From positions 124,001 through 188,000 of the forward strand of contig NZ_OESS01000004.1 in the NCBI RefSeq assembly GCF_900240285.1: a DNA stretch of 64,000 nucleotides. The letters are read 5' to 3'. Source of the stretch: Halobacillus sp. Marseille-P3879 (GTDB lineage: Bacteria; Bacillota; Bacilli; Bacillales; Halobacillaceae). The notes under the pieces were generated by a model, which saw only the letters and a list, made by a program, of their open reading frames with translations, searched no databases and was not told the origin of the DNA. Shown in pieces: positions 7,764 through 16,855 of this stretch. Both the position numbers and the translations under genes were made by a program. Every line of letters begins with the position of its first letter. The stretch's first letter is position 1.

Positions 7764-10547
7764 ATGACAAACGAACAGACACGCTATTCACGGTTAGCTC
7801 AAATTACAAAGCTGATCAACACCAATCTAGAGCTGAGAGAAGCTTTAGAGCATGTCGTTACTGCCATCTCCGAAGAAATTGTTAGCTGTGACTCTGTAGG
7901 CATCTACCTCCCCCAGGAAGATGGAACCTACCGGGGATTTGTCGGAAAGCCTGAATCGATCAATGGAATATCCCTTGATATGCACATAGTAAATACAAGT
8001 CACGATCATTTAGCCAAAGAAGTGATTGAAACGAAAGAACCTATTTACATTCCGGACACTTCTAAAGACTCAAGACCCGATCGTAGAGCCGTAGAAGCCT
8101 TCGGGATAAAGTCGCTCCTTGTACTTCCCATGGCTTATGAAGAAGAACTGTACGGGCTCGTTTTCCTGTTTGATTACGGAATACCCATGGACTTAGAGCC
8201 TTCAGAAATAGAATCCATTGAAGCTTACGTCAATATGGCTGCCGTTGCCGTAAGAAACGCCAATAACTTAACAAAAAAAGAATCGCTATTAGCTGATAAA
8301 CAGCTGTTACTAAACATAACGAAAGAGTTATCATTATGCTCTACACTCCAGGAGGTCCTGGACAAGTGCTTTGAATACCTGGGAAGCGTCTTGAATAATT
8401 CAAATATCGGGGCTCATCTCCTCGATCCTATTGCCTGCCGCCATATTAATCCTGCAAGCTTAAGTAAAGACAGCGATTGGTCAGAGGAAGACTGGAAGCG
8501 AACTCATCGACACCTGGCCATCGATTTTAAGAAGGATTTGGTGTTCCAAGAAGTGTTAGCTACAAAGAAATCGATATATATACCTGATACAGCTGCTGAT
8601 TCTCGTCCGAACCATACAGCGTGCGAAAGGTTTGGGATCAAAGGAATGTACTTGATTCCTTTAATTGCAACAGGGAACGTGTTGGGAACGATCGCGGTCG
8701 TTAACCTTCATGAACGAAACCATACTTATCCAGATTCAGCCCTGCAGCTGGCTGAATCCATCGTTGACATCACAGCTCCTGTGCTCTCGTATCTGTTGTA
8801 CATAGAGAAGCAGGAATCAATCATTGCTGAACGCACTTCTGAGCTTACAGAAAAAAATAAAGAACTCGAACGAGTGCTTAAAGAAGTTAAACATATTGGA
8901 AAAGAAAGAGAACTGATCTTAAATTCTGCCGGCGATGGAATTTTTGGGCTCAACCTTAAAGGTGGGATTACATTCTGTAACCCTTCAGCAATCAGGCTGC
9001 TAGGCTTTCATTCTGAAGAGGAGTTAATTGGACATACGTACAGCCATATTTTCCCTGAATGCAGAGTCGGGGAATCAGAAGTCTTCTCACCTTCTAAACC
9101 AGTCGGCAGGAAAGAAGCAAAGGAAGAGTTTTTTTACAAGAAAAACGGAGAACGCTTTCCTGTTGAATTCGTCATTACTCCTCAAATTGAAAATGAGCAA
9201 ACAGTGGGATATGTGGTGACATTTAAAGACATCACACAGAGAAAACAAATGGAAGCAAAAATTAAATATCATGCCTATTACGACAGCATTACCGACCTCC
9301 CCAACCGTGTTCTTTTCCGGGACCGCCTCCATCAAGCTCTAAAGTACTCAGAGCGACATGGCCGAAGGCTCGGTGTGCTTTTTCTGGACCTTGACCGGTT
9401 TAAAAAAATTAATGACACCTTTGGTCATACATTCGGCGACCGTGTATTGAAGAAGATTGCTGACCATCTTCTCCACAACCTCCCTGAAGAAACAACCATC
9501 TCTAGACAGGGAGGAGACGAATTCATCGTTCTACTGCCAAGTATCCAATCGAAGCAGGAAGCCCAGGACTGTGCCCAAAAAGTTTTAGAGATTTTCTCTG
9601 ATACTCTTCTCATCAATGGGCAGGAAATTGCTGTAAAAACAAGTATAGGCATCAGCTTCTTTCCTGACAACGGCCTCAATTCCGATCAGCTGATTAAGCA
9701 TGCCGACGTTGCGATGTATAAAGCTAAACAATTATCAGGAAACCAATACCAGTTATATGATCCGAATATTGAGAATCGCACAGTGGAGAGCATGGAGTTA
9801 GAAAATGACCTTTATCGTGCATTAGAGAATGACGAATTAACAGTAGTCTACCAGCCCAAATATGATTCATTTCATAAACTCATAGTCGGCGTTGAAGCTC
9901 TGCTCCGCTGGAATCGTCCGAACAAAGGGCGAATTAAACCCAATGACTTTATCCCGCTGGCAGAAGAAACAGGATTAATCATACCTATGGGAGAATGGAT
10001 TTTACAACAAGCCTGCCAGCAAATGAAAGCATGGCATCAACAGGGACAAGAGAACATGACTGTTTCTGTTAACCTGTCTCCTCAGCAGTTCAACCAGGAG
10101 AATTTAGTGGACCGGGTCAAGCAAATCATACAGGAAACCAAACTCCCTTCCTCCTGTCTGGAGCTTGAACTGACAGAGAATTTGATCATTCATAATACAA
10201 GAAAAACACTCAATGTTATTCATCAACTGAAAGAATTAGGTATTAAGATTTCGATTGATGATTTTGGTACAGGGTATTCTTCATTAGGCTACCTGAAAGA
10301 TTTCCCTGTCGACACCCTAAAAATCGACAAAACGTTTATCGATGACCTTCCGCACAACCCTAACAACGCAGCGATCACAAACACAATTATCACACTGGCT
10401 GCCAGTTTACAACTGGACGTAATTGCCGAAGGAGTCGAAACGAGGGAGCAGCTCGAATATTTAACAGAGAATGGTTGTCACCTTATTCAAGGATATTATT
10501 ACAGTAAGCCCTTGGAAGCAGCAGATGTGTACCGTTTATTCAGCTAA
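7764..10547 (+). CDS. GAF-GAF-PAS-GGDEF-EAL cyclic-di-GMP protein
   Basis: A 927-residue soluble signalling protein. Two GAF domains (about 15-175 and 185-360) are followed by a coiled-coil linker, a PAS domain (about 385-490), a GGDEF domain with intact RQGGDEF (GGDEF at 583-587) and an EAL domain with EALLR at 711, ELTEN, DDFGTGYSSL and AEGVET. Both catalytic signatures are kept, so it could both make and degrade c-di-GMP. The inhibitory RxxD site before GGDEF is absent (PEET at that place). The start chosen is ATG at 7764 with GGGGG nine bases before; ATG at 7728 is in frame, with GGAG only three bases away, and would add 12 residues. No membrane segments are seen. The signals sensed by the GAF and PAS domains are unknown. 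Confidence 0.88.
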   Translation: MTNEQTRYSRLAQITKLINTNLELREALEHVVTAISEEIVSCDSVGIYLPQEDGTYRGFVGKPESINGISLDMHIVNTSHDHLAKEVIETKEPIYIPDTSKDSRPDRRAVEAFGIKSLLVLPMAYEEELYGLVFLFDYGIPMDLEPSEIESIEAYVNMAAVAVRNANNLTKKESLLADKQLLLNITKELSLCSTLQEVLDKCFEYLGSVLNNSNIGAHLLDPIACRHINPASLSKDSDWSEEDWKRTHRHLAIDFKKDLVFQEVLATKKSIYIPDTAADSRPNHTACERFGIKGMYLIPLIATGNVLGTIAVVNLHERNHTYPDSALQLAESIVDITAPVLSYLLYIEKQESIIAERTSELTEKNKELERVLKEVKHIGKERELILNSAGDGIFGLNLKGGITFCNPSAIRLLGFHSEEELIGHTYSHIFPECRVGESEVFSPSKPVGRKEAKEEFFYKKNGERFPVEFVITPQIENEQTVGYVVTFKDITQRKQMEAKIKYHAYYDSITDLPNRVLFRDRLHQALKYSERHGRRLGVLFLDLDRFKKINDTFGHTFGDRVLKKIADHLLHNLPEETTISRQGGDEFIVLLPSIQSKQEAQDCAQKVLEIFSDTLLINGQEIAVKTSIGISFFPDNGLNSDQLIKHADVAMYKAKQLSGNQYQLYDPNIENRTVESMELENDLYRALENDELTVVYQPKYDSFHKLIVGVEALLRWNRPNKGRIKPNDFIPLAEETGLIIPMGEWILQQACQQMKAWHQQGQENMTVSVNLSPQQFNQENLVDRVKQIIQETKLPSSCLELELTENLIIHNTRKTLNVIHQLKELGIKISIDDFGTGYSSLGYLKDFPVDTLKIDKTFIDDLPHNPNNAAITNTIITLAASLQLDVIAEGVETREQLEYLTENGCHLIQGYYYSKPLEAADVYRLFS

Positions 10548-10571
10548 TTTTTATTGAAATGAGGGGTTTAT

Positions 10572-12206
10572 ATGAAATCCGTAAAAGCTGTAATTGATTT
10601 TTTAAGAAGCGGGAATGTTTCTTACATTTTCGGAATTCCTGCAGGCTCAGTTAATGCCTTCTTTGACGAGCTTTATGAAACACCTGAAATCACCCCCGTT
10701 GTTACGAAACATGAAGGAGCAGCATCTTATATGGCAGCAGCCTATGCTAAATATAAAAATGAACTGGCGGTTTGTATCGGCAGCAGCGGACCTGGCGGGA
10801 CAAATCTGGTGACCGGAGCAGCGAATGCCATGCGGGAGCACCTCCCTGTTCTGTTCCTGACCGGAGCGGTCCCTGTGAGTACAGTAGGGTTAAATGCTTC
10901 TCAAGAACTTGACGCCCACCCTCTATTTGAACCTGTGACTAAATACAGTAAGCGAATTGACCGGGCAGAGGACTTGCTGCCCGAATTGCACAAAGCATGT
11001 GAAGCGGCTGTTACGGGGGTTCCCGGGCCTGTTCATATTGCAATGCCTATTGATGTACAGCTCCAGGAAATGACGGAACCAACGCTTCCACCTTTTCCAA
11101 AACGTGTGCCTCTTCTTCCTGAAGAAGCTGTCATTGAAAAAGCGATTAGACAGTTAACGTCCGCTGAGAAGGGATTTGTGTTTGCCGGTCAAGGCATTCG
11201 CGGCGCCGTCCCCCACCTATTAGAACTAGCCGAACGATTAAATTGGCCCATTATTACGTCACCTCAGGCCAAAGGATTAATTGCTGACGACCACCCTTTG
11301 CGAAAAGGAATTTTCGGTTTTGCAGGAAACGAAACAGCTTCAGAGCTTATCAATGAAGGCGACTATGATACGGTTTTAGTGGTAGGATCCAGTTTAGGGG
11401 AAACAGCGACAAATAACTATAACCCGAACATTGCAAAAGATAAAACAGTGATCCAGATTGATTTTGATGAATCTGTCTTTGACCGGAAGTACCCAGTGGA
11501 TACTGCCATCCATGGCGATTCTGAGGTTACCCTTTCTTACCTTAATCAGAGCCTGCAACTTTTAGGCTGTGAAAGAACAGTTTCTCCTCGAATGAGTCGT
11601 CAGTTTGAAAGCCTGCCCCCTGAATTCAGTACTAAAAACGCGCTGCTCCGACTGCAGGACATACTTCCGGCTGATACTCGCTATACGGTCGATATCGGAG
11701 AATTTATGGCCTACGTCATTCACCATATGAATGTGATAACTGAAGACAGCTTTGATATTAACGTCCACTTTGGAGCTATGGGAAGCGGAATCGGCAGTGC
11801 TTTAGGTGCGAAATTAGCTGAACCTCACCGCCCCACTGTGAGCATAACCGGGGATGGATGTTTTTTCATGCATGGTTTCGAGCTTCTTACTGCTAAAGAG
11901 TATGAAATCCCTGTTCTCTTTGTTGTGTTGAACAATGCCCGGTTAGGTATGGTCCACCATGGGCATACGCTACAATACAAGCGGGCTCACAGCCGTTTTT
12001 CCCAGGAGCCTGCAAATATTTCTGCTTTAGGTGCCGCGTTAGGTATTCCCAGCGTCCGGGCAGACAGACTCGAGGATTTAAATGAGGAATCTATTAAGAT
12101 TCTACTTGAGGAGAATGGTCCTGCAATATTAGAAATCGCATTAGTAGACGACCGCGTTCCCCCTATGGGAGATCGAGTAAAGTTTTTATCTTCGTTTGGC
12201 AAATAA
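10572..12206 (+). CDS. Thiamine diphosphate-dependent enzyme (acetolactate synthase/pyruvate oxidase family)
   Basis: A 544-residue ThDP enzyme with the three-domain layout of the POX/AHAS/benzoylformate decarboxylase family. The catalytic glutamate lies in KHEGAASYMAAAYAK (Glu48). The ThDP-Mg motif GDG (427-429) is followed after the usual spacing by NN (454-455). The middle domain is present (about 190-330). It lies 24 bp after the GGDEF-EAL gene but has its own ribosome binding site GAGGGG. The substrate is unclear: decarboxylase, pyruvate oxidase and synthase roles are all possible. No regulatory small subunit (IlvH-like) is adjacent, which argues against a biosynthetic acetolactate synthase. 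Confidence 0.8.
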   Translation: MKSVKAVIDFLRSGNVSYIFGIPAGSVNAFFDELYETPEITPVVTKHEGAASYMAAAYAKYKNELAVCIGSSGPGGTNLVTGAANAMREHLPVLFLTGAVPVSTVGLNASQELDAHPLFEPVTKYSKRIDRAEDLLPELHKACEAAVTGVPGPVHIAMPIDVQLQEMTEPTLPPFPKRVPLLPEEAVIEKAIRQLTSAEKGFVFAGQGIRGAVPHLLELAERLNWPIITSPQAKGLIADDHPLRKGIFGFAGNETASELINEGDYDTVLVVGSSLGETATNNYNPNIAKDKTVIQIDFDESVFDRKYPVDTAIHGDSEVTLSYLNQSLQLLGCERTVSPRMSRQFESLPPEFSTKNALLRLQDILPADTRYTVDIGEFMAYVIHHMNVITEDSFDINVHFGAMGSGIGSALGAKLAEPHRPTVSITGDGCFFMHGFELLTAKEYEIPVLFVVLNNARLGMVHHGHTLQYKRAHSRFSQEPANISALGAALGIPSVRADRLEDLNEESIKILLEENGPAILEIALVDDRVPPMGDRVKFLSSFGK

Positions 12207-12324
12207 AGAAGAAGCCCGTTGCGGCAGATTATGGACTTTATAAGAAACTTCGATTTAACCCTTGTACTTTTCACTTTCTCCTTCTATGATAAAGAGGATG
12301 AATTTAACTAAAGGAATGAGTAAA

Positions 12325-12828
12325 GTGAAACTTCGACTGCTAACCATTATTAGTTTAGTATTATCTACATTATTAATGGGCTGTTCAGATACAAAGACGG
12401 ACCAATCCAGTGAGAGTGAGAGTCATGATGGCCATGTTCATGAAACCACGGAAGGCGGAGACCTTCGTGAATTAACATCAGGCTATGAGGCACTGCCTCA
12501 GTTTCTCGAGGAAAAGCCAGAAGATATGCAGAACATTTACGCTGCAGCTGCCCAACATAAAGAATTGTTAGAAAATATCCCTTGCTACTGCGGTTGCGGA
12601 AACACTGCAGGACATCGGGACAATTACGATTGTTTTGTTCACGAGAATAGAGACGATGAATCCCTTGTTTGGGATGATCATGGGACAAAATGCGGTGTCT
12701 GTCTGGAAATTGCTGCTCAGTCTATCGTTGACTATCAGAATGGAAAGTCTATAGAAGAGATAAGAAATGACATTGATCAACAATATGAAGACGGCACCGC
12801 TGAACCTACTCCTACCCCCGAAGTTTAA
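12325..12828 (+). CDS. PCYCGC-motif lipoprotein
   Basis: A 167-residue lipoprotein if started at GTG 12325, which has AAAGGA nine bases upstream and gives a clean signal peptide with lipobox LLMGC (Cys20). ATG codons at 12298 and 12316 have Shine-Dalgarno sequences placed too close. The mature part starts with a His-rich stretch (HDGHVHE, 34-40), then the defining PCYCGC motif (86-91) and further conserved Cys and His residues (GHRDNYDCF, HGTKCGVCLE). This is the Bacillales PCYCGC family, of unknown function. The arrangement of Cys and His suggests metal binding or thiol chemistry at the cell surface, which is inference. It is followed by a strong terminator. Confidence 0.8.
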   Translation: MKLRLLTIISLVLSTLLMGCSDTKTDQSSESESHDGHVHETTEGGDLRELTSGYEALPQFLEEKPEDMQNIYAAAAQHKELLENIPCYCGCGNTAGHRDNYDCFVHENRDDESLVWDDHGTKCGVCLEIAAQSIVDYQNGKSIEEIRNDIDQQYEDGTAEPTPTPEV

Positions 12829-12858
12829 CGGATTACTTTAAAGGCAGCCATACTGAGC

Positions 12859-12899
12859 AAGCATCCGATCTCTACCGAGTAGACCGGATGCTTTTTTAT
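12859..12899 (+). terminator. Terminator after the PCYCGC lipoprotein
   Basis: Stem AAGCATCCG / CGGATGCTT (12859-12867 and 12885-12893) with an inner TCTAC/GTAGA stem, then six T. It overlaps the end of the converging gene. Confidence 0.9.
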
Positions 12900-13492
12900 T
12901 GTGGGAACTCCTTATTTGGGAGCCTGTAAAATTCCTTGATATAGCTGTAGTCCCCTGCCATACGACCTACCGCTTTTAGTTGGTGCGGGTCTACTTTATC
13001 TCCGTCCATTACCAATTCATCCTTTATGTGATAACACACCACCCTCCCTAAAATAAGATGGCTGGTTCCTATTTTAATTACTTGATCCAGCTCACACTCA
13101 AAGCTTACAGGAGCTTCAGCAACTTTCGGAGCACGAACGCGCACACTTGCTTCCGAACGAGTTCCTGCTTTTTCAAATTCATTTTCGCTCCGTTCATATG
13201 CTTTACTGCTTTCATGCATCTGATTTGCCAGGGATTCAGAGACGATGTTAATTACAAAACCATTTGTCTCTTGAATGTTTAATAATGTATCTTTATCCCG
13301 CTCCGCTTTTCCTACAGAAATACAAAGCGTAATCGGATCCATGGAGGCTACTGTAAAAAAACTAAAAGGAGCTAAGTTGTAATCTCCTTCCCTGCTTACT
13401 GTTGACACCCAGGCTATAGGCCGTGGTACTACTGCCCCTTTGACTAATTTGCTCATATTGTGGTCATTAAACGATTCACTTTGTACAATCAT
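12896..13492 (-). CDS. Flavin reductase-like FMN-binding protein
   Basis: A 198-residue protein of the FMN-binding split-barrel (flavin reductase-like/flavoredoxin) family. Characteristic segments are VVPRPIAWVSTVSREGDYNL near the N-terminus, the NLAPFSFFT stretch and the SVGKAERDKDTLLNI loop. The family binds FMN and passes electrons from NAD(P)H or iron-sulfur donors; the partner is not evident here. The start is ATG at 13492 behind GGGGGGATAATAG. It is transcribed alone, converging on the PCYCGC gene. Confidence 0.8.
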   Translation of the reverse strand: MIVQSESFNDHNMSKLVKGAVVPRPIAWVSTVSREGDYNLAPFSFFTVASMDPITLCISVGKAERDKDTLLNIQETNGFVINIVSESLANQMHESSKAYERSENEFEKAGTRSEASVRVRAPKVAEAPVSFECELDQVIKIGTSHLILGRVVCYHIKDELVMDGDKVDPHQLKAVGRMAGDYSYIKEFYRLPNKEFPQ

Positions 13493-13631
13493 CTATTATC
13501 CCCCCTGATCTCGTTTCTTTTTATCATAACTCACCCTGCGAATTTCCTCATCTCTAAAGGTAATCATTTGTTTAAATCATTAATTTTAGGGAATATTCTG
13601 TGTAATTGACAGATGAAAGGAGTTTGGAGTT

Positions 13632-15029
13632 TTGGAAACTTTTGAGGATTTTATTGCGCATATTTCAAATTTTTTATGGAATTATCCCTTAGCTATCATT
13701 TTGATCGCAGGAGGCATTTTTTTAACTTTTCGATTGAAGTTCTTTCAATTTCGCTTCTTCGGCCACGTGTTACACCAGACGGTCGGTCAAATTTTTAAGA
13801 AAACCGAGAAAACAGGAACGATTACCCCCTTTCAAGCTTTCACCTCTGCTTTAGCCTCGACGGCAGGAGCTACTAACATTGTAGGTGTTCCCGTAGCAAT
13901 TTCTCTTGGCGGACCCGGGGCATTGTTCTGGATGTGGGTTATTGCTCTCATTGGAATGGCTACAAAATATTCTGAGATCCTGCTGGGGTTAAAATATCGC
14001 GAGAAAAACGAAAAAAACGAATGGGTCGGCGGACCACAGTATTACATAAAGAAAGCCCTCGGCTGGCCCTTGATTGCTTCTGCATTTGCCTTTTTTCTCA
14101 TGATTGAATTAGTTCCAAGTACAATGGTCCAGTCAAACTCCATTGCGACCCAGACCGAAGGAGCCTTTGGCTGGCCCGTCGAAATTACAGGATTAATTAT
14201 GTGTGCTGTTATCGCTGTGGTAGTCTTTGGCGGCATTAAACGAATTGGTAAAGTAACGGATAAGATGGTACCGTTTATGGTACTCACTTACGTCGCCGTT
14301 TGTCTCTACATAATACTAGTAAACATTGATCAAATTCCAAATGTTTTTGCTCTCATCTTCACCCACGCGTTCACCCCAATATCTGCCACTGGAGGGTTCG
14401 CAGGAGCAATGGTAGCGGAAGCTCTTCGATGGGGGATTGCACGTGGTCTATATTCCAACGAAGCCGGACTTGGTACAGCCCCGATTGCCCACTCTGCAGC
14501 AAAAACGGATCATCCTTCAAGACAAGCGTTATGGGGGATATTCGCTGTATTTGTCGATACAATTGTTATTTGTTCCATGTCAGGACTCGTTGTATTAGTA
14601 ACTGGAGCCTGGAAAAACGTTGGGCCTGACGATGCTTCAAATATGATCAATGTAGCGTTGGCCACTGAATTTGGAGACACGTTTGGCGGGGCATTCATTA
14701 CTGTTTTCCTTATCTTCTTTGTAATAACCACATTAGGGATATTAATTTTTTACGGGGAAAAACAAGCCGAATATCTATTTAACTTAAAAGCAGCCCGATT
14801 CATGAGAATTGTGTACATTATCGCTGTATTTCTCGGAGCTATCGGCGGTCTTCAGTTTGTCTGGCAGTTCCTCGACTTATTACTTGCGTTCGTGTTACTG
14901 GCAAACATTATTCCGCTTCTCTTCCTGCACAAAGAAATTGCTGCTCTCACGGATGATTACGTCAACCGGGTATATAAGAAGAAAACAACCGACAAGAAAG
15001 TGAAGCTATTCGCAGAAGAAGATGATTAA
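13632..15029 (+). CDS. Sodium:alanine/glycine symporter (AGCS family)
   Basis: A 465-residue membrane protein of the alanine/glycine:cation symporter family with about eleven membrane segments. Family motifs are the ALASTAGATNIVGVPVAI region, GPGALFWMWVIALIGMATKY and the GLYSNEAGLGTAPIAHSAA block. It imports small neutral amino acids with Na+ (or H+). The start is TTG at 13632, spaced ten bases after GGAG of AAAGGAG; no in-frame ATG gives a better fit. The gene has its own long terminator and is monocistronic. Na+ coupling would suit a salt-tolerant host, but that is inference. Confidence 0.88.
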   Translation: METFEDFIAHISNFLWNYPLAIILIAGGIFLTFRLKFFQFRFFGHVLHQTVGQIFKKTEKTGTITPFQAFTSALASTAGATNIVGVPVAISLGGPGALFWMWVIALIGMATKYSEILLGLKYREKNEKNEWVGGPQYYIKKALGWPLIASAFAFFLMIELVPSTMVQSNSIATQTEGAFGWPVEITGLIMCAVIAVVVFGGIKRIGKVTDKMVPFMVLTYVAVCLYIILVNIDQIPNVFALIFTHAFTPISATGGFAGAMVAEALRWGIARGLYSNEAGLGTAPIAHSAAKTDHPSRQALWGIFAVFVDTIVICSMSGLVVLVTGAWKNVGPDDASNMINVALATEFGDTFGGAFITVFLIFFVITTLGILIFYGEKQAEYLFNLKAARFMRIVYIIAVFLGAIGGLQFVWQFLDLLLAFVLLANIIPLLFLHKEIAALTDDYVNRVYKKKTTDKKVKLFAEEDD

Positions 15030-15030
15030 T

Positions 15031-15076
15031 CATAAAGCCCCTGTTTCCTTCCTAGGAAGGAAACAGGGGCTTTATG
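15031..15076. terminator. Bidirectional terminator, 46-nt perfect palindrome
   Basis: A perfect 23+23 palindrome beginning CATAAAGCCCCTGTTTCC, centred at 15053/15054. It lies one base after the symporter stop, between converging genes, so it can stop transcription from both sides. Confidence 0.88.
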
Positions 15077-15163
15077 GTGGTGGATTAAAGGAAATTACAC
15101 AAGAAAGAAAGGCAGGTAAACTTCTCTCCGCCTCAAATAACACTTGATTGGCTCGGGAGAAAT

Positions 15164-16102
15164 TTATTCCTGTTTGTTAAAGCTTGAACGCAGTTTATGT
15201 GCCGCCTCTTGAAGTGCTGTTTTTCCCTGGTCGATTTGACCAGCCATACTGAGAAATCCATGGATCATTCCATCATATCTTTTAAGTGTCACAGGTACAT
15301 TCGCTTCCTTTAAACGATGCGCATAAGCTTCTCCTTCATCACGAAGAGGATCATATTCAGCTGTAATGATGAACGCTTCAGGGAGTCCTGATAAATTTTC
15401 AGCTAAAGACGGGGAAGCATACCAATTGTTTGCATCTTCTTCGTTATTTAAGTAATGGTTCCGAAAGAAATTCATACTCTCTCTCGTTAAAAAATACCCT
15501 TCCGCATTTTCTCTCATCGATTCTGTATCCGCTGTAAAGTCTGTAGCTGGATAAAATAACAGCTGACAGACAAGTGACGGCATTCCTTTCTCTCTAGCCA
15601 TCATAGCGACCACAGCACTCAGGTTACCTCCAGCACTATCTCCTCCAACAGCAATTTTCTTGCGTTCAATATTTAGATCTTCTGCATGCTCGGCAGCCCA
15701 TTCAAGTGCTGTAAAGCTGTCTTCTACAGCAGCAGGAAACTTATGCTCTGGGGCTAGTCGGTAGTCTACTGATATAACGGCACATCCAGCCAGGTTAGTA
15801 AGTACACGACACACATTATCGTGCGTGTCCAGATCCCCTATCACCCAGCCGCCCCCGTGAAAGAAAACAAGGGCAGGGTGCGGACCAGCACCTTCTGGTT
15901 TATAAACCCGGATCGGTATTTCCCCATCCGGCCCAGGAATCGTTTGATTTGTAACCTGATGGACAGCTTCCTTCTCTTCCCTGCTGCCTGCAAGCATCCG
16001 GAATAGCTGACGAGCCTGTTCCGGCGGCAATTGCTCCAAAGGCGGTGCTCCTATTGCCTTCAACTGGTCCAGCAAAGCTTTTACTTGAGGATCCAATACC
16101 AT
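15164..16102 (-). CDS. Alpha/beta hydrolase, hormone-sensitive-lipase-type esterase
   Basis: A 312-residue esterase of the HSL/GDXG family (bacterial lipase family IV). The oxyanion-hole motif HGGGW (82-86) and nucleophile GDSAG with Ser156 are present; the triad is completed by Asp251 (DPLRDE) and His281 (IHGF). No signal peptide, so it is cytoplasmic and probably acts on short acyl esters. The start is ATG at 16102 behind AAGGGGAA. It stands alone, with a converging gene on its 3' side. Confidence 0.87.
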   Translation of the reverse strand: MVLDPQVKALLDQLKAIGAPPLEQLPPEQARQLFRMLAGSREEKEAVHQVTNQTIPGPDGEIPIRVYKPEGAGPHPALVFFHGGGWVIGDLDTHDNVCRVLTNLAGCAVISVDYRLAPEHKFPAAVEDSFTALEWAAEHAEDLNIERKKIAVGGDSAGGNLSAVVAMMAREKGMPSLVCQLLFYPATDFTADTESMRENAEGYFLTRESMNFFRNHYLNNEEDANNWYASPSLAENLSGLPEAFIITAEYDPLRDEGEAYAHRLKEANVPVTLKRYDGMIHGFLSMAGQIDQGKTALQEAAHKLRSSFNKQE

Positions 16103-16288
16103 TCAACATTCCCCTTTTCTTAATGGACTTCTACTAATAGTATAGAAGGTAATTTAATCCAACCGCAATTATAAAGCTTGCATATTTACACCCATAAATA
16201 TCTTGACTTCGAAATAAATATCATGTATATTTGGTTACATAAAGTAATCAGTTTTTATTTTATAACTATATTTAAGGAGGAATTTTTT

Positions 16289-16819
16289 ATGACAACTTTA
16301 ACTCTTGATAAAGTACACAGTACGCTGGATTTTCAAATTAAGCATATGATGGTATCTAAAGCTAAAGGTGAATTTGAGGATTTTGAAGTCGACTTCAATG
16401 GAGATTTAGAAAATGTGGAATCTGCCAGTGTCAAAGTTACCATTCCGGTAACATCAATTAATACTGGAAACGAAGATCGTGACGGCCACCTTCGTTCAGG
16501 TGACTTCTTCGAAGCTGAGAAATACCCAAACATGGTATTTAAAAGCAAATCCATTAAAAAAATATCAGATGACGAATATGAAGTAACAGGGGACTTTACT
16601 ATTAAAGATGTTACAAATGAAGAAACCTTCACGGTAGAATACAACGGCACATCAAAAAGCCCGCTGGATGGAAGTACTGTAGCAGGTTTTGACGTAAGCG
16701 GTAAAGTAAACCGTGAAGCGTACGGCATGACTTACAACGCAGCAATTGAAACAGGCGGCATGCTTCTTGGTAAAGATGTAAAATTCGAAGGTAACTTTGA
16801 GTTTATCGTATCTGAATAA
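16289..16819 (+). CDS. YceI-family lipid-binding-like protein
   Basis: A 176-residue YceI-like lipocalin-fold protein. The opening LDKVHSTLDFQIKHMMVSK and the SVKVTIPVTSINTG and GHLRSGDFFEAEKYP segments are typical. YceI proteins bind isoprenoid-type lipids in an elongated beta-barrel. No signal peptide is seen, so the Bacillus form is likely cytoplasmic or secreted by another route. The start is ATG at 16289 with AAGGAGG ten bases upstream; an in-frame ATG at 16178 lacks a ribosome binding site. Upstream sequence is AT-rich and holds the promoter. Confidence 0.87.
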   Translation: MTTLTLDKVHSTLDFQIKHMMVSKAKGEFEDFEVDFNGDLENVESASVKVTIPVTSINTGNEDRDGHLRSGDFFEAEKYPNMVFKSKSIKKISDDEYEVTGDFTIKDVTNEETFTVEYNGTSKSPLDGSTVAGFDVSGKVNREAYGMTYNAAIETGGMLLGKDVKFEGNFEFIVSE

Positions 16820-16826
16820 TTACCCG

Positions 16827-16855
16827 GCCCGCCAGCTTATGGCGGGCTTCTTTAT
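16827..16855 (+). terminator. Terminator after yceI-like gene
   Basis: GC-rich stem GCCCGCC / GGCGGGC (16827-16833 and 16841-16847) with a short T-rich tail; it overlaps the end of the converging uvsE. Confidence 0.85.
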
